Shown here: piece by piece, positions 43,160-52,065 of the stretch
Position numbering within the stretch: position 1 is the stretch's first letter
Layout of the letters: each line of letters opens with the position of its first letter
NCBI GenBank assembly: GCA_021741155.1
Contig: JAIOYP010000007.1
Location: forward strand, 1-64,000
From: Flavobacteriales bacterium
GTDB taxonomy: Bacteria; Bacteroidota; Bacteroidia; UBA10329
Reading direction: 5' to 3'
Length of the DNA stretch: 64,000 nt
The notes under the pieces: generated by a model
Databases searched by the model: none
What the model was told of the DNA's origin: nothing
Seen by the model: only the letters and a program-made list of their open reading frames with translations
Made by a program: the position numbers and the translations under genes

Positions 43160-44131
43160 ATGGCAAGAATACTTACAGGCATACAAAGTTCGGGGCGACA
43201 ACACTTGGGAAATATTCTTGGTGCCATTCGGCCAGCAATTGAACTGAGCAGCGACCCAAAAAACGAGGCTTATCTGTTCATTGCCGATATGCATTCGTTG
43301 ACCACCATCAAAGATGCGGCAACGAGAAAAGAGAACGTTTTGGCTACGGCTGCGGCTTGGTTGGCTTGTGGATTGGACACTGAAAAAGTGGTTTTCTACC
43401 GGCAATCAGACATTCCGCAAGTGGCGGAAATGACGTGGTATTTGAGCTGCTTTACGCCATTTCCGATGTTGGCAAACGCACATTCGTTCAAAGATAAATC
43501 TGAGAATTTGTCGGATGTGAATGCTGGGCTGTTTATCTATCCCGTGCTGATGGCCTGCGACATATTGATGTATGACGCGAATGTTGTTCCTGTTGGGAAA
43601 GACCAAAAGCAGCATGTAGAAATGACGCGTGACATGGCAAGTGCCGTAAATTATCAGATGAAACAGGAGCTTTTTGTGATTCCTGAATCGAAAATTAGTG
43701 AAGAAATAATGACTATTCCGGGAACGGATGGTCGTAAAATGAGCAAATCTTACGGAAACATCATCGACATCTTTCTTCCAGAAAAGCAATTGCGCAAGCA
43801 GGTGATGGGAATTGTGACGGACAGCACGCCACTAGAAGACCCGAAAAATCCTGATACATGCAATGCTTTTGCGCTTTATTCACTTCTCGCTTCGGAAAGC
43901 CAGATTGTAGAAATGCGCCAGAATTATTTGGGAGGAAATTATGGCTACGGTCATGCTAAGCAAGCTCTTTTCGAACTCATTTTGGAAGAGTTCAAGGACG
44001 AAAGAATCCGTTTTGATGCATTGATGCAGAACCCTGAAAACATCGAAAAGCTATTGCTGGAAGGAGCCGAAAAGGCCAAGCCCGTTGCGAATCAGGTTTT
44101 AGCCCGATTCAAAGAGGCCATAGGATACTGA
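43160..44131 (+). CDS. trpS: tryptophanyl-tRNA synthetase
   Basis: A 323-residue class I synthetase. The HIGH-type motif is SSGRQHLGN (about 9-17) and the KMSKS motif is RKMSKSYGN (about 192-200). PVGKDQKQHVEMTRD is also typical of TrpS. Length matches the family. Its 3' end overlaps the convergent membrane-protein gene by 23 nt. Confidence 0.97.
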   Translation: MARILTGIQSSGRQHLGNILGAIRPAIELSSDPKNEAYLFIADMHSLTTIKDAATRKENVLATAAAWLACGLDTEKVVFYRQSDIPQVAEMTWYLSCFTPFPMLANAHSFKDKSENLSDVNAGLFIYPVLMACDILMYDANVVPVGKDQKQHVEMTRDMASAVNYQMKQELFVIPESKISEEIMTIPGTDGRKMSKSYGNIIDIFLPEKQLRKQVMGIVTDSTPLEDPKNPDTCNAFALYSLLASESQIVEMRQNYLGGNYGYGHAKQALFELILEEFKDERIRFDALMQNPENIEKLLLEGAEKAKPVANQVLARFKEAIGY

Positions 44132-45080
44132 CAAATGGCGCTGCAATCAGCGAAAGCAGTAGGAAATCGGCCAGCCACCAACGTTTCATTTTTTCAAGCG
44201 TTCGAGAAATAAGAACACTTAGCGGAAACGCTATCAGAATAATTCCGTTTTGCCAGCTCAGCCCAAGCAGCAAGACAATTAGGACGCCTCCTACAATCCA
44301 TGCACCATTGGTTAGCATGATGTTTCGCTCAGTGACCGTTCCAATTGTGAGGCTACCAAATAAGCCCGACAAGCCAATCAGCGCAATTGGAATTAAGGTT
44401 AGGTGACCTGCATTCACTCTATCAAGCCCCGTACTTCCCGACCAAGCAGACTGTATTACTCCTAAAAAGGCCAAAAACGGAGACTCGTTCCAAACGGCAA
44501 ACATCATGATGAAAATGGCCGTCATCACAATTCCTAAACTCAAAACGGCCCATTCTCTCCAATTTCCTGACCTTAGAATAAGCAACGAGAATCCTATTGG
44601 AACCAAGAAGAAAACCGTTCGTCCTGCAAACAGACTTGCAACGCCAATCAACAATCCAATATGAAATATCTCCGAAAGAACCGACTCTCGTTTGTAGGTT
44701 GAAAGCAACAACAGGAACGTTCCGATAACAATTAATGTCGTAACAAGAATGTCTGGGCGGGCAAGTGCGGCTTTTGGTTGTATCATTATCAAAGACACAA
44801 ATGCCACCATTACAACATTACTATTACCCAATACTTGTTTTGCTTCGCGCAAGCGCAATCGAGATAAAATTGCCGCTATCGCGATGATAATCATGCATAA
44901 ATACGGTATAAAAGCCGCGTTCGGTTGAAGCCATGCAAATGCCCAATGCGCGTAAAGCATATCCGTATTGAAGCTGTTTTCGGCCAAGAAAAAGTACGGT
45001 AAAACAAGCATGAGCCCGCCCAGCAAATAGCTAAGCACGAATGCTACAATCGTATTTGACTTGAGAATGGCTGTTAGCAT
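44109..45080 (-). CDS. polytopic membrane protein, DUF6427-like
   Basis: A 323-residue protein with about ten hydrophobic helices and no catalytic motif. The start at 45080 (MLTAILKSNTIVAFVLSYLLGG) is preferred: the frame opens at 45134, but those extra codons run from the edge of a dispersed repeat. In Flavobacteriia a DUF6427 protein commonly lies near purD and a DUF6341 protein, as here, and the N-terminus fits that family. Function is unknown. Confidence 0.7.
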   Translation of the reverse strand: MLTAILKSNTIVAFVLSYLLGGLMLVLPYFFLAENSFNTDMLYAHWAFAWLQPNAAFIPYLCMIIIAIAAILSRLRLREAKQVLGNSNVVMVAFVSLIMIQPKAALARPDILVTTLIVIGTFLLLLSTYKRESVLSEIFHIGLLIGVASLFAGRTVFFLVPIGFSLLILRSGNWREWAVLSLGIVMTAIFIMMFAVWNESPFLAFLGVIQSAWSGSTGLDRVNAGHLTLIPIALIGLSGLFGSLTIGTVTERNIMLTNGAWIVGGVLIVLLLGLSWQNGIILIAFPLSVLISRTLEKMKRWWLADFLLLSLIAAPFVSILWPL

Positions 45081-45120
45081 CTTAACTGATGTTATCCAAG
45101 GGTATTTTGGGTTCAAAAAA

Positions 45121-45176
45121 GGGACGAAGGACAAGGGGCAAGGGACGTTTGCCGCTCGTCCCTTGTCTCTCGCCCC
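45121..45176. repeat. GGGACAAGGG-type intergenic repeat with hairpin
   Basis: Purine-rich GGGACGAAGGACAAGGGGCA is followed by CAAGGGACG-N9-CGTCCCTTG (stem 45139-45147 with 45157-45165). It is a low-complexity intergenic element lying just upstream of the membrane-protein gene. Confidence 0.6.
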
Positions 45177-45269
45177 AAAACAAGGATGTGCTTCTATTTC
45201 TCGTTACTATCGTCATTTATCTGTAAAAGGTTGGGCTTAACGTAATCCTAATCGATTTCAAATATTGGA

Positions 45270-45277
45270 TATATTTG
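45270..45277 (+). promoter_or_regulatory. -7 element TATATTTG
   Basis: Exact TAnnTTTG match, 20 nt before the ATG at 45298. It lies inside the longer reading frame and so excludes a start at 45265. Confidence 0.65.
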
Positions 45278-45297
45278 CGGCAACAAATCAAAACGCT

Positions 45298-45480
45298 ATG
45301 AACTTACAGCAAATTCTTGCACCAATTGAAGACCTTTTTCTTTGGACATTTGGCCTTTTGGAGGCTGGTGAAAACATGGTCAATTATCTCTTGATAATCA
45401 CCATTGCTCTTGCGTTGGTTTATTGGACTTTCAAATTGGCTGGTTTCCAAAAGGACGAGGTGCTAAACCGCAAATCTTAA
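45298..45480 (+). CDS. small membrane protein, DUF6341-like
   Basis: A 60-residue protein, MNLQQILAPIEDLFLWTFGLLEAGE, then one helix (NYLLIITIALALVYWTFKLAGF) and a short charged tail. It resembles DUF6341 proteins that accompany purD and DUF6427 in Flavobacteriia. Its stop overlaps that of the convergent purD by 3-4 nt. Confidence 0.72.
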   Translation: MNLQQILAPIEDLFLWTFGLLEAGENMVNYLLIITIALALVYWTFKLAGFQKDEVLNRKS

Positions 45481-46748
45481 AGGTCGAAACCGATATCTGA
45501 TCTAAAGTATTTGCCTTCGTAGTTCACTACATGCGCATTGGCGTATGATTGTTCCAACGCTTCATTCATACTTTCTCCAAAGGATGTAATTGCCAACACG
45601 CGGCCACCATCTGTAAGCACGTTTCCTCCGCTGTCTTTTGTTCCTGCATGGAACACCACGCTGTCTTTTACTTTGTCCAAACCTGCAATCTGGCGGCCTT
45701 TCTCGTAATTGCCTGGATAACCGTCTGAAACCAACATTACGGTGCAAGTTGTGCGCGGATCAACTGTCAGTTGAACCTTATCTAACGTTTGATCAGCAAC
45801 TGCTTCAAACAAATCAACCAAATCCGTTTGTATTCTTGGAATGACAACTTCCGTTTCTGGATCGCCCATCCGAACGTTGTATTCAATTACGAATGGTTCT
45901 CCGCCCACATTCATCAATCCGATAAAGACAAAACCACGGTAGTCGATGCCATCTTTTGCCAACCCGTTGATGGTCGGTTTCACGATACGTTCCTCCACCT
46001 TATTCATGAACTCTTGATCGGCAAAAGGAACGGGAGAAATGGCACCCATTCCGCCTGTATTGAGTCCTGTATCGCCTTCGCCAATTCGTTTGTAATCCTT
46101 GGCAGAAGGAAGAATCTTGTAGTTTTTTCCATCCGTAAGCACGAAAACCGAAAGCTCTATTCCACGAAGGAATTCTTCGATAACCACTTTATCAGATGCC
46201 GAGCCAAATTTGTGCTCCACCAACATGGATGTGAGTTCAATCCGTGCTTCCACCAATTCATCACAGATTAACACGCCTTTTCCGCCAGCAAGTCCATCAG
46301 CCTTCAACACATAAGGAGAATCAAGCGTTTCCAAAAACTTGAAGCCTTCTTCGAGTGAATCCGTTGTGAACGAACCGTAACCTGCCGTTGGTATGTTATG
46401 ACGAACCATGAATTCCTTCGAGAACTCTTTGCTTCCTTCAAGCATGGCTCCCAATTTTGAAGGGCCGATGACCGGAATGTATTTCAGAAAGGGTTCGCTT
46501 TGGAAATAGTCTACAATCCCGGCTACCAATGGTGCTTCTGGGCCAACAATTACCATGTGAATTCCATTGCCACGCACAAAATCACGTACCGCAGGAAAAT
46601 CGAGCGGATTCAAATCTACATTGGTTCCAACGGTCTTGGTTCCAGCATTTCCTGGGGCAATGTAAAGCTTAGACAATCGGCTGCTTTGGCACAGTTTCCA
46701 AGCCATGGCATGTTCTCTTCCTCCCGATCCAATCAATAATATGTTCAT
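45477..46748 (-). CDS. purD: phosphoribosylamine-glycine ligase
   Basis: A 423-residue ATP-grasp enzyme of purine synthesis that joins phosphoribosylamine and glycine. It begins MNILLIGSGGREHAMAWK, the usual start (an ATG four codons upstream is possible). VLKADGLAGGKGVLIC (ATP site), GEGDTGLNTGGMGAISP and EYNVRMGDPETEVVIPR are signature motifs. Confidence 0.97.
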   Translation of the reverse strand: MNILLIGSGGREHAMAWKLCQSSRLSKLYIAPGNAGTKTVGTNVDLNPLDFPAVRDFVRGNGIHMVIVGPEAPLVAGIVDYFQSEPFLKYIPVIGPSKLGAMLEGSKEFSKEFMVRHNIPTAGYGSFTTDSLEEGFKFLETLDSPYVLKADGLAGGKGVLICDELVEARIELTSMLVEHKFGSASDKVVIEEFLRGIELSVFVLTDGKNYKILPSAKDYKRIGEGDTGLNTGGMGAISPVPFADQEFMNKVEERIVKPTINGLAKDGIDYRGFVFIGLMNVGGEPFVIEYNVRMGDPETEVVIPRIQTDLVDLFEAVADQTLDKVQLTVDPRTTCTVMLVSDGYPGNYEKGRQIAGLDKVKDSVVFHAGTKDSGGNVLTDGGRVLAITSFGESMNEALEQSYANAHVVNYEGKYFRSDIGFDL

Positions 46749-46836
46749 TCCTTGTGTCATATTTGGTGAATCAAAGGTCTCATTTTCATTCGGAAATCAT
46801 ATCGTTAAAAGCCTTAGTCAAAGCCCTCTGTTTTTC

Positions 46837-46844
46837 TACTTTTG
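46837..46844 (+). promoter_or_regulatory. -7 element TACTTTTG of the enoyl-CoA hydratase gene
   Basis: Exact TAnnTTTG match 21 nt before the ATG at 46866. Confidence 0.65.
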
Positions 46845-46865
46845 AGGCTCAATAAAGAAGCAAAC

Positions 46866-47645
46866 ATGTCCTACGAAAACATCCTAACCTCTCTCGACAA
46901 CGGAATCTTTACCATCACCATCAACCGCCCAGATAAGCTGAATGCCTTGAGCAAAGGCGTGTTTAACGACCTTGATGTTGCGGTGAAAGAAGTTTATGCG
47001 AATAAGGAGATTACGGGTGCAATCATCACCGGAAGTGGCGACAAGGCGTTTGTGGCTGGTGCCGATATTTCTGAGTTTGGAGGATTGACCAAGGAAGAAG
47101 GAAAGCGACTTGCTTCGCGAGGACAAGACGTTTTCAACGCCATAGAGCATTCGCCAAAGCCATTTATTGCGGCTGTTAACGGGTTTTCCTTAGGTGGAGG
47201 TTGCGAGTTGGCCATGGCCTGCCACATGCGTGTGGCGAGCGAATCAGCTCGTTTCGGACAACCAGAAGTGAATTTAGGCTTGATTCCAGGATACGGAGGA
47301 ACACAGCGATTGATTCAACTAATTGGCAAAGGAAAAGCACTTGAATTATTAATGACTGCCGATATGATTAAAGCAGACGAAGCGTTGCGTTTGGGTCTTG
47401 CCAATCATGTTGTTCCTGCGGAAGAGTTGCTTGCTAAATCAACCGAGATTTTGCTCAAAATTGCTTCAAAAGCCCCTCTTGCAATTGCAAAAGTGATTGA
47501 ATGCGGAAACGCTTTCTTCACCGATGGTGTGAATGGCTTGCAATTCGAGATTGACAAGTTTGGCGAATGCTGCGAAACGGAAGATTTTGTTGAGGGTGGT
47601 TCTGCCTTCGTTGAAAAACGTAAAGCAGCGTTTAAAGGCCGCTAA
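46866..47645 (+). CDS. enoyl-CoA hydratase/isomerase (crotonase family)
   Basis: A 259-residue crotonase-fold enzyme. The ATG at 46866 is used because in-frame starts upstream fall inside the promoter element. AFVAGADISEF (oxyanion hole, about 60-70), GGGCELAMACHMRVASESARFGQPEV with a catalytic-type Glu, and GLIPGYGGTQRL with the second Glu-region are visible. Members hydrate trans-2-enoyl-CoA in fatty acid or butyrate metabolism; chain-length preference is unknown. Confidence 0.94.
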   Translation: MSYENILTSLDNGIFTITINRPDKLNALSKGVFNDLDVAVKEVYANKEITGAIITGSGDKAFVAGADISEFGGLTKEEGKRLASRGQDVFNAIEHSPKPFIAAVNGFSLGGGCELAMACHMRVASESARFGQPEVNLGLIPGYGGTQRLIQLIGKGKALELLMTADMIKADEALRLGLANHVVPAEELLAKSTEILLKIASKAPLAIAKVIECGNAFFTDGVNGLQFEIDKFGECCETEDFVEGGSAFVEKRKAAFKGR

Positions 47646-47756
47646 TTAGCGGGTAAAATAGACGACAATATTCAGAATCACCAAAATGATTGCCAACGCA
47701 ATCATGATGCTGTTCCTGATTTGTTCTCTTCTTTTATTCTTGTGCCAGCTATCCAC
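47646..47756 (-). CDS. possible small single-helix membrane protein
   Basis: A 36-codon frame starting at GTG: VDSWHKNKRREQIRNSI followed by a hydrophobic helix MIALAIILVILNIVVYFTR. The positive-inside basic segment and clean helix look like a real small membrane protein. It lies 25 nt after the deacetylase stop on the same strand, as a last operon gene, and abuts the enoyl-CoA hydratase stop. The GTG start and short length keep confidence low. Confidence 0.4.
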   Translation of the reverse strand: MDSWHKNKRREQIRNSIMIALAIILVILNIVVYFTR

Positions 47757-47780
47757 GTCCTTAACTTGCCGCTAAACTAA

Positions 47781-48413
47781 TCAATATTGGGGTTCGTTCG
47801 GGACCTCAAAAACCCCAAAATCATATCCTTTTTGCTTCAAAGAGGTAATGATTTCATTCATCGAACCAAAAAGGTTGTTCATCGCCTTTTTACTGTCGTG
47901 CATCGTAATAATGCTTCCATTCCTCACGTTATCCAACACGTTAGAAACTACCTTTTGCGGGCTAATTGTAGTATCAAAGTCTCCAGAAATCACATCCCAA
48001 AACACGATTTTCTCTGTTTGAGATAAGACGTTGTATTGCGAAAGCGTCAACTTCCCGTAGGGCGGTCTGAAAAGAGAGGACTGTGTAATCGCTTTTCCGG
48101 CCATCGCATCGGCAACATACTTGCTGGTTGACGATGTCCAACCATTGAGGTGATTCATCCCGTGATTGCCAATGGCGTGTCCCTTTTCCTTCAGTTGTTT
48201 GATTAACTCAGGATATTCCTCGGCATTCTTGCCAAGCACAAAAAACGTGGCTTTGATACCGTGTGAATCGAGAATCTCCATCACCAAAGGGGTTGCTTCG
48301 GGATGCGGTCCATCATCAAAAGTCAAATAGACCTTTTTCTCGTCTGGATTTCCTCTGAAAATGGCTTTTTTAAATAGCCATTGGTAAACCTTTGGTGGAC
48401 GAATTAGATACAT
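47781..48413 (-). CDS. polysaccharide deacetylase family (NodB domain) protein
   Basis: A 210-residue protein. The start at 48413 is preferred since codons further upstream come from a 33-nt palindromic repeat. YLTFDDGPHPEATP (metal-binding Asp pair), GNHGMNH (the two His of the site) and FRPPYGKLT are NodB-domain motifs. Members deacetylate N-acetylglucosamine in chitin, peptidoglycan or other polysaccharides. The N-terminus has no clear cleavable signal. Confidence 0.9.
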   Translation of the reverse strand: MYLIRPPKVYQWLFKKAIFRGNPDEKKVYLTFDDGPHPEATPLVMEILDSHGIKATFFVLGKNAEEYPELIKQLKEKGHAIGNHGMNHLNGWTSSTSKYVADAMAGKAITQSSLFRPPYGKLTLSQYNVLSQTEKIVFWDVISGDFDTTISPQKVVSNVLDNVRNGSIITMHDSKKAMNNLFGSMNEIITSLKQKGYDFGVFEVPNEPQY

Positions 48414-48431
48414 GGAAGTCCATTTTACTAT

Positions 48432-48464
48432 AGACCTAACAGGTTTTGAAAACCTGTTAGGTCT
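48432..48464. repeat. 33-nt palindrome (family copy 2)
   Basis: AGACCTAACAGGTTTT-G-AAAACCTGTTAGGTCT, perfect arms of 16 bp, between the DUF2723 gene and the deacetylase gene. Confidence 0.85.
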
Positions 48465-48473
48465 TCCCAATCA

Positions 48474-51400
48474 CTACTTCGTTGAAAGTGGCGATTGCAT
48501 GTATTTCGATTCAATCTCATCAAATCGTGCTTCAATCGTTGCCAAAACTTCATCTTGCTTGTGCATACGCGCAAGAATCAATAGTTTCTGAAGGACTGAC
48601 ATCGCAATCTCAGGCTCGTTGCCCAAACGCGACACTTGCGTTCTATCTAAACGGGTGTAATACTCAATTTCCTGAGCGTAAACATCCATCAACTGAAGTG
48701 CAATTACGTTTCCTTTTTCAAATTCCTCCACTTTGTAGTAGCCTTCCACAATTCCGGCTGCTGAGAAATTAAGCGGAATAGATTCATGTGGAATGGCCTC
48801 CATACAGCGGTCGAGGGTTTTAACTGCCTCTTCCTTCTTTCCCTCTGCAATCAGGCTGTTTGCCAAACGAGCATACATACTGCGGTAATTCAAGCTCATA
48901 CGTTCGGTTTCCGTTCCGTGATAAACCTGTGGCAAGTGCATGTTTCCCCATTGGAATTTGTTGACCATGTTTTCATACATCGCCACGTTATTCACTTCTC
49001 CTGTTTGTCCGTCTTTCGTTGTTTGTTCAATTGGAACTAGGCGATATGCCAATCCTTCGATTTGGAAATATTTCTCCAACCCTAGGTAGTTGTCGCCACC
49101 AACGGTAACAGCAAAATAAATTGGGCGTTCCCAGTTTGTATTGGCAATAAGGTCAAGCACCATCAAGTGGTTTCTGGTAATGGAAGATCCCTTGATTGTC
49201 CAAGCCATTTCCTTCACAATGCGATCTGCTTGATCTGGTCTTACCGTTCCTGTGCTCATCACTTTAGCAGAGTCGACAGTAATTTTTAGGTTTCCTGTTG
49301 GCATGTAATTGAAATCGCCAACACGGGTTTGAAGCATGTATTGTTTGTCGTCTTTCGCCACAAAAGCAAGCACTTCCTTCAGCTCCACATTCCCCGTGAT
49401 TTTACGGTCATAAATAGGAATCTGAAGTCGTTTTTCTCCCAAAAGATCTTCTTCACTGAATGTGAAAGGTATTGGAGCCGCATCATAAGCCGCCCGTCTA
49501 CACTGATCGATATACCAATTGGTATTGAAGAGACTGAGGTTCACCACGCGAACATCTGTTCTCACGCCTTCCACTTCTTGTGCGTACCACAATGGGAACG
49601 TATCGTTATCACCATTGGTGAACAGAATCGCGTTTGGAGCGCAGCTTTCGAGGTAGTTGACAGCAATATCGCGAGCTGCGTAACGGTCAGAACGGTCGTG
49701 GTCATCCCAACCATCTTTTGCCATCACGGCAGGCACAGAAAGAGAAAGCACCGTTGCAACACCAGCCGCCACCACTTTCGGGGCTTTGTCCTTTAGTGCA
49801 TCATATATAGCAGCAACGCCAAGGCCAATCCACATGGCAAAGGCATAGAATGAGCCGACATAGGCGTAATCTCGCTCTCGCGGCTGAATTGGATATTGAT
49901 TCAGGTAGAATACAATGGCCAAACCAGTCATCAAGAACATCAAACCAACCAACCATGCACTTTCTTTATCACGATAGTATTGGAAAACGAAGCCAATCAA
50001 TCCGAGGATTAGCGGCAACATATAAAACTTGTTGTGTGCCTTATTGGCTGTCATAGAAAGAGGAAGATCGTCCTGTGGCCCTAATCTCGCTTCATCAATG
50101 AAAGAAATACCAGAAATCCAGTTTCCCTTGTTGATTTCTCCATGTCCTTGAACATCATTTTGACGACCTGCAAAATTCCACATGAAGTAACGCAGATACA
50201 TGTGTCCAATCTGATACTTGAAAAGAAATGCCATGTTCTCGCCAAATGTTGGCTTGAACTGGCCACCTTTTGCACCCGACCAACTTTTGTATTCTTCGAT
50301 GTGGTGCTCTTGATTGCTGTACATCCTTGGCAGAAGTCCACTCAATTTAGAGTCGTACTCTGCAATTGATTTGCGGCCAGAAACCTCATACGAATGCTCT
50401 GCCTGATAGTAGACCTTATCACCATCCTTTTTGCCTGTGTATTCTGCATTAAAAAATGGGCCGTAGAACAATGGACGATCTCCATATTGCTCACGATTCA
50501 GGTATGATTGAAGAGCAAAAACGTTGTCCGGATTACTCTCATCCATCGGAGGATTTGCCATCGAACGCACTACTGTAAGTGTGTAGGCCGAGTAGCCAAC
50601 TAGCAACATCATCAAACTGAGAATGACCGTATTTGCGGTCACCATCTTTTGCTTCTTTGTGTAGTATAGTCCGAAAGCGATGGCTACGGCCAACGAAACG
50701 AGATAGAACAAAAGGCCTGAGTTAAACGGCATTTTCATCGTGTTCACGAACAAAAGTTCGAACCATGAAGCCACTTTCACCACGTAAGGAATGATGCCAT
50801 ACTGCACAAATCCCAAGATGACAATTGACAACACTCCAGCAGTCAAAAATCCAGTTGTTGTTGGTTTGAAACGTTTGAAATAATACACGAATGTGATTGC
50901 TGGAATAGCCAACAAGTTCAAAAGGTGAACGCCAATTGACATACCGAAAAGCAACGCGATAAGTACAATGTAGCGGTCTGCGTGCGGTTCATCAGCCACG
51001 CTTTCCCATTTTAGGATAACCCAGAACACCATGGCGGTAAACATGGAAGAAAGCGCGTAAACCTCGCCCTCAACAGCCGAAAACCAGAACGAATCGGAGA
51101 AAGTGAACGCCAATGCACCAACAACTCCACTTCCCATAACGGCAAGAATTTTTCCGAAATCGCTCTCATCGCCATCTTTTCCAATCACCAATTTCTTGGC
51201 AAAGTGGGTGATAGACCAGAACAGGAAAAGGATTGTGAACGCACTTGCCAAGGCCGACATAATGTTCACCCATTTCGCAACTTGCGTCACATCATCGCCT
51301 GCAAAAAGAGCAAAGAACCGAGCCAAAAGTTGAAACATCGGAGCTCCGGGCTCGTGACCAACCATCAATTTATAGGAGGCCGAGATGTACTCTCCGCAGT

Positions 51401-51503
51401 CCCACCAGCTTGCTGTAGGTTCAATCGTTGACACATAAACGAACGATGCCATGAAAAACACCAGCCATCCCGTTATGTTATTTACTAATCTATACTTGCT
51501 CAT
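48474..51503 (-). CDS. DUF2723 (TMEM260-type) membrane protein, probable glycosyltransferase
   Basis: A 1009-residue protein. The N-terminal ~600 residues are a polytopic membrane domain with the DUF2723 signature near the start (YVSTIEPTASWWDCGEYI, about 23-40, and GHEPGAPMFQLLARFF). A large soluble C-terminal part with tetratricopeptide-like helices follows (NSLIAEGKKEEAVKTLDRCME). The human relative TMEM260 is a protein O-mannosyltransferase, and the acidic residues in WWDCGEY fit a GT-C enzyme. A lipid-linked sugar donor and protein acceptor are inferred. A polysaccharide deacetylase gene follows. Confidence 0.9.
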   Translation of the reverse strand: MSKYRLVNNITGWLVFFMASFVYVSTIEPTASWWDCGEYISASYKLMVGHEPGAPMFQLLARFFALFAGDDVTQVAKWVNIMSALASAFTILFLFWSITHFAKKLVIGKDGDESDFGKILAVMGSGVVGALAFTFSDSFWFSAVEGEVYALSSMFTAMVFWVILKWESVADEPHADRYIVLIALLFGMSIGVHLLNLLAIPAITFVYYFKRFKPTTTGFLTAGVLSIVILGFVQYGIIPYVVKVASWFELLFVNTMKMPFNSGLLFYLVSLAVAIAFGLYYTKKQKMVTANTVILSLMMLLVGYSAYTLTVVRSMANPPMDESNPDNVFALQSYLNREQYGDRPLFYGPFFNAEYTGKKDGDKVYYQAEHSYEVSGRKSIAEYDSKLSGLLPRMYSNQEHHIEEYKSWSGAKGGQFKPTFGENMAFLFKYQIGHMYLRYFMWNFAGRQNDVQGHGEINKGNWISGISFIDEARLGPQDDLPLSMTANKAHNKFYMLPLILGLIGFVFQYYRDKESAWLVGLMFLMTGLAIVFYLNQYPIQPRERDYAYVGSFYAFAMWIGLGVAAIYDALKDKAPKVVAAGVATVLSLSVPAVMAKDGWDDHDRSDRYAARDIAVNYLESCAPNAILFTNGDNDTFPLWYAQEVEGVRTDVRVVNLSLFNTNWYIDQCRRAAYDAAPIPFTFSEEDLLGEKRLQIPIYDRKITGNVELKEVLAFVAKDDKQYMLQTRVGDFNYMPTGNLKITVDSAKVMSTGTVRPDQADRIVKEMAWTIKGSSITRNHLMVLDLIANTNWERPIYFAVTVGGDNYLGLEKYFQIEGLAYRLVPIEQTTKDGQTGEVNNVAMYENMVNKFQWGNMHLPQVYHGTETERMSLNYRSMYARLANSLIAEGKKEEAVKTLDRCMEAIPHESIPLNFSAAGIVEGYYKVEEFEKGNVIALQLMDVYAQEIEYYTRLDRTQVSRLGNEPEIAMSVLQKLLILARMHKQDEVLATIEARFDEIESKYMQSPLSTK

Positions 51504-51577
51504 TGAAGCTGTTTTTTTAGCGATGCCGAATTTAGGAATATTACCTACAAGAGACTTAGAACAGATTGTAAAAGTTG

Positions 51578-51608
51578 TTTGTGCCGATGTTAAACTTTCT
51601 TATTTTTG
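51578..51608 (+). promoter_or_regulatory. complete Bacteroidota promoter of tRNA-Gln
   Basis: TTTG (51578-51581), 19 nt spacer, TATTTTTG (51601-51608): the full -33/-7 consensus, ending 10 nt before the tRNA. Confidence 0.88.
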
Positions 51609-51618
51609 CCGCCCGAAT

Positions 51619-51691
51619 TGACCCATGGTGTAACTGGCAACACGTCTGGTTTTGGTCCAGAAGAGTCTAGGTTCGAGCCCTAGTGGGTCAA
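51619..51691 (+). tRNA. tRNA-Gln (anticodon TTG)
   Basis: Cloverleaf: acceptor TGACCCA/TGGGTCA, anticodon stem TCTGG/CCAGA around loop TTTTGGT (anticodon TTG), T arm CTAGG-TTCGAGC-CCTAG. The discriminator base is A and CCA is not encoded. Confidence 0.95.
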
Positions 51692-51703
51692 CTTGAATAA
51701 AGA

Positions 51704-51730
51704 AGCACTTCCGATGGAGGTGCTTTTTTT
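51704..51730 (+). terminator. intrinsic terminator of tRNA-Gln
   Basis: AGCACTTCC-GAT-GGAGGTGCT with one T-G pair, followed by a run of seven T residues. Confidence 0.88.
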
Positions 51731-51767
51731 GTGTTGAACGCATGCGTACTGACTACTTTTACAATCC

Positions 51768-51895
51768 ATGAAAAACATCCGCAACTTCTGCATCATTGCC
51801 CACATCAATCACGGTAAGAGCACGTTGACTGCGAGACACAGTCTCAGGTTTTGGATGACATAGCTCTGAGGCACGAGCACAGCATCGCCATTTAG
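51768..51895 (+). pseudogene. lepA: broken 5' fragment of lepA (elongation factor 4)
   Basis: The ATG at 51768 reads [25 protein letters not shown], the N-terminus of LepA (normally ...IAHIDHGKSTLADRLL), with Asp changed to Asn in the G1-region. In another frame, from 51839, it continues [18 protein letters not shown]-stop, matching the later LepA segment (QVLDDMDLERERGITI). So about 20 codons are deleted and the frame is shifted. A -7-like TACTTTTA lies at 51754-51761. No GTPase is possible from this piece; an intact lepA should lie elsewhere. From 51896 to 52065 I see nothing further. Confidence 0.85.
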
Positions 51896-52065
51896 AACTA
51901 CTCCATATATGCGTGGTTTTCTGGTAGTCTTCGCCTTCGCTGTTCAAACTTTTCGGCCTTCGCATCTCCACAAATTTTCCCTGCTGAGGGGGTGGAAAAT
52001 TGAATGTGTTCGGTTCGGAATCGAATAGGTTTGACCAAATTGTGTTGGGCTAGGTCGAACAAATC

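Noticed and set aside
51759-51971. Minus-strand 70-codon frame over the lepA fragment
   Set aside because: The plus strand carries recognisable LepA residues in two frames; the antisense frame has no features.
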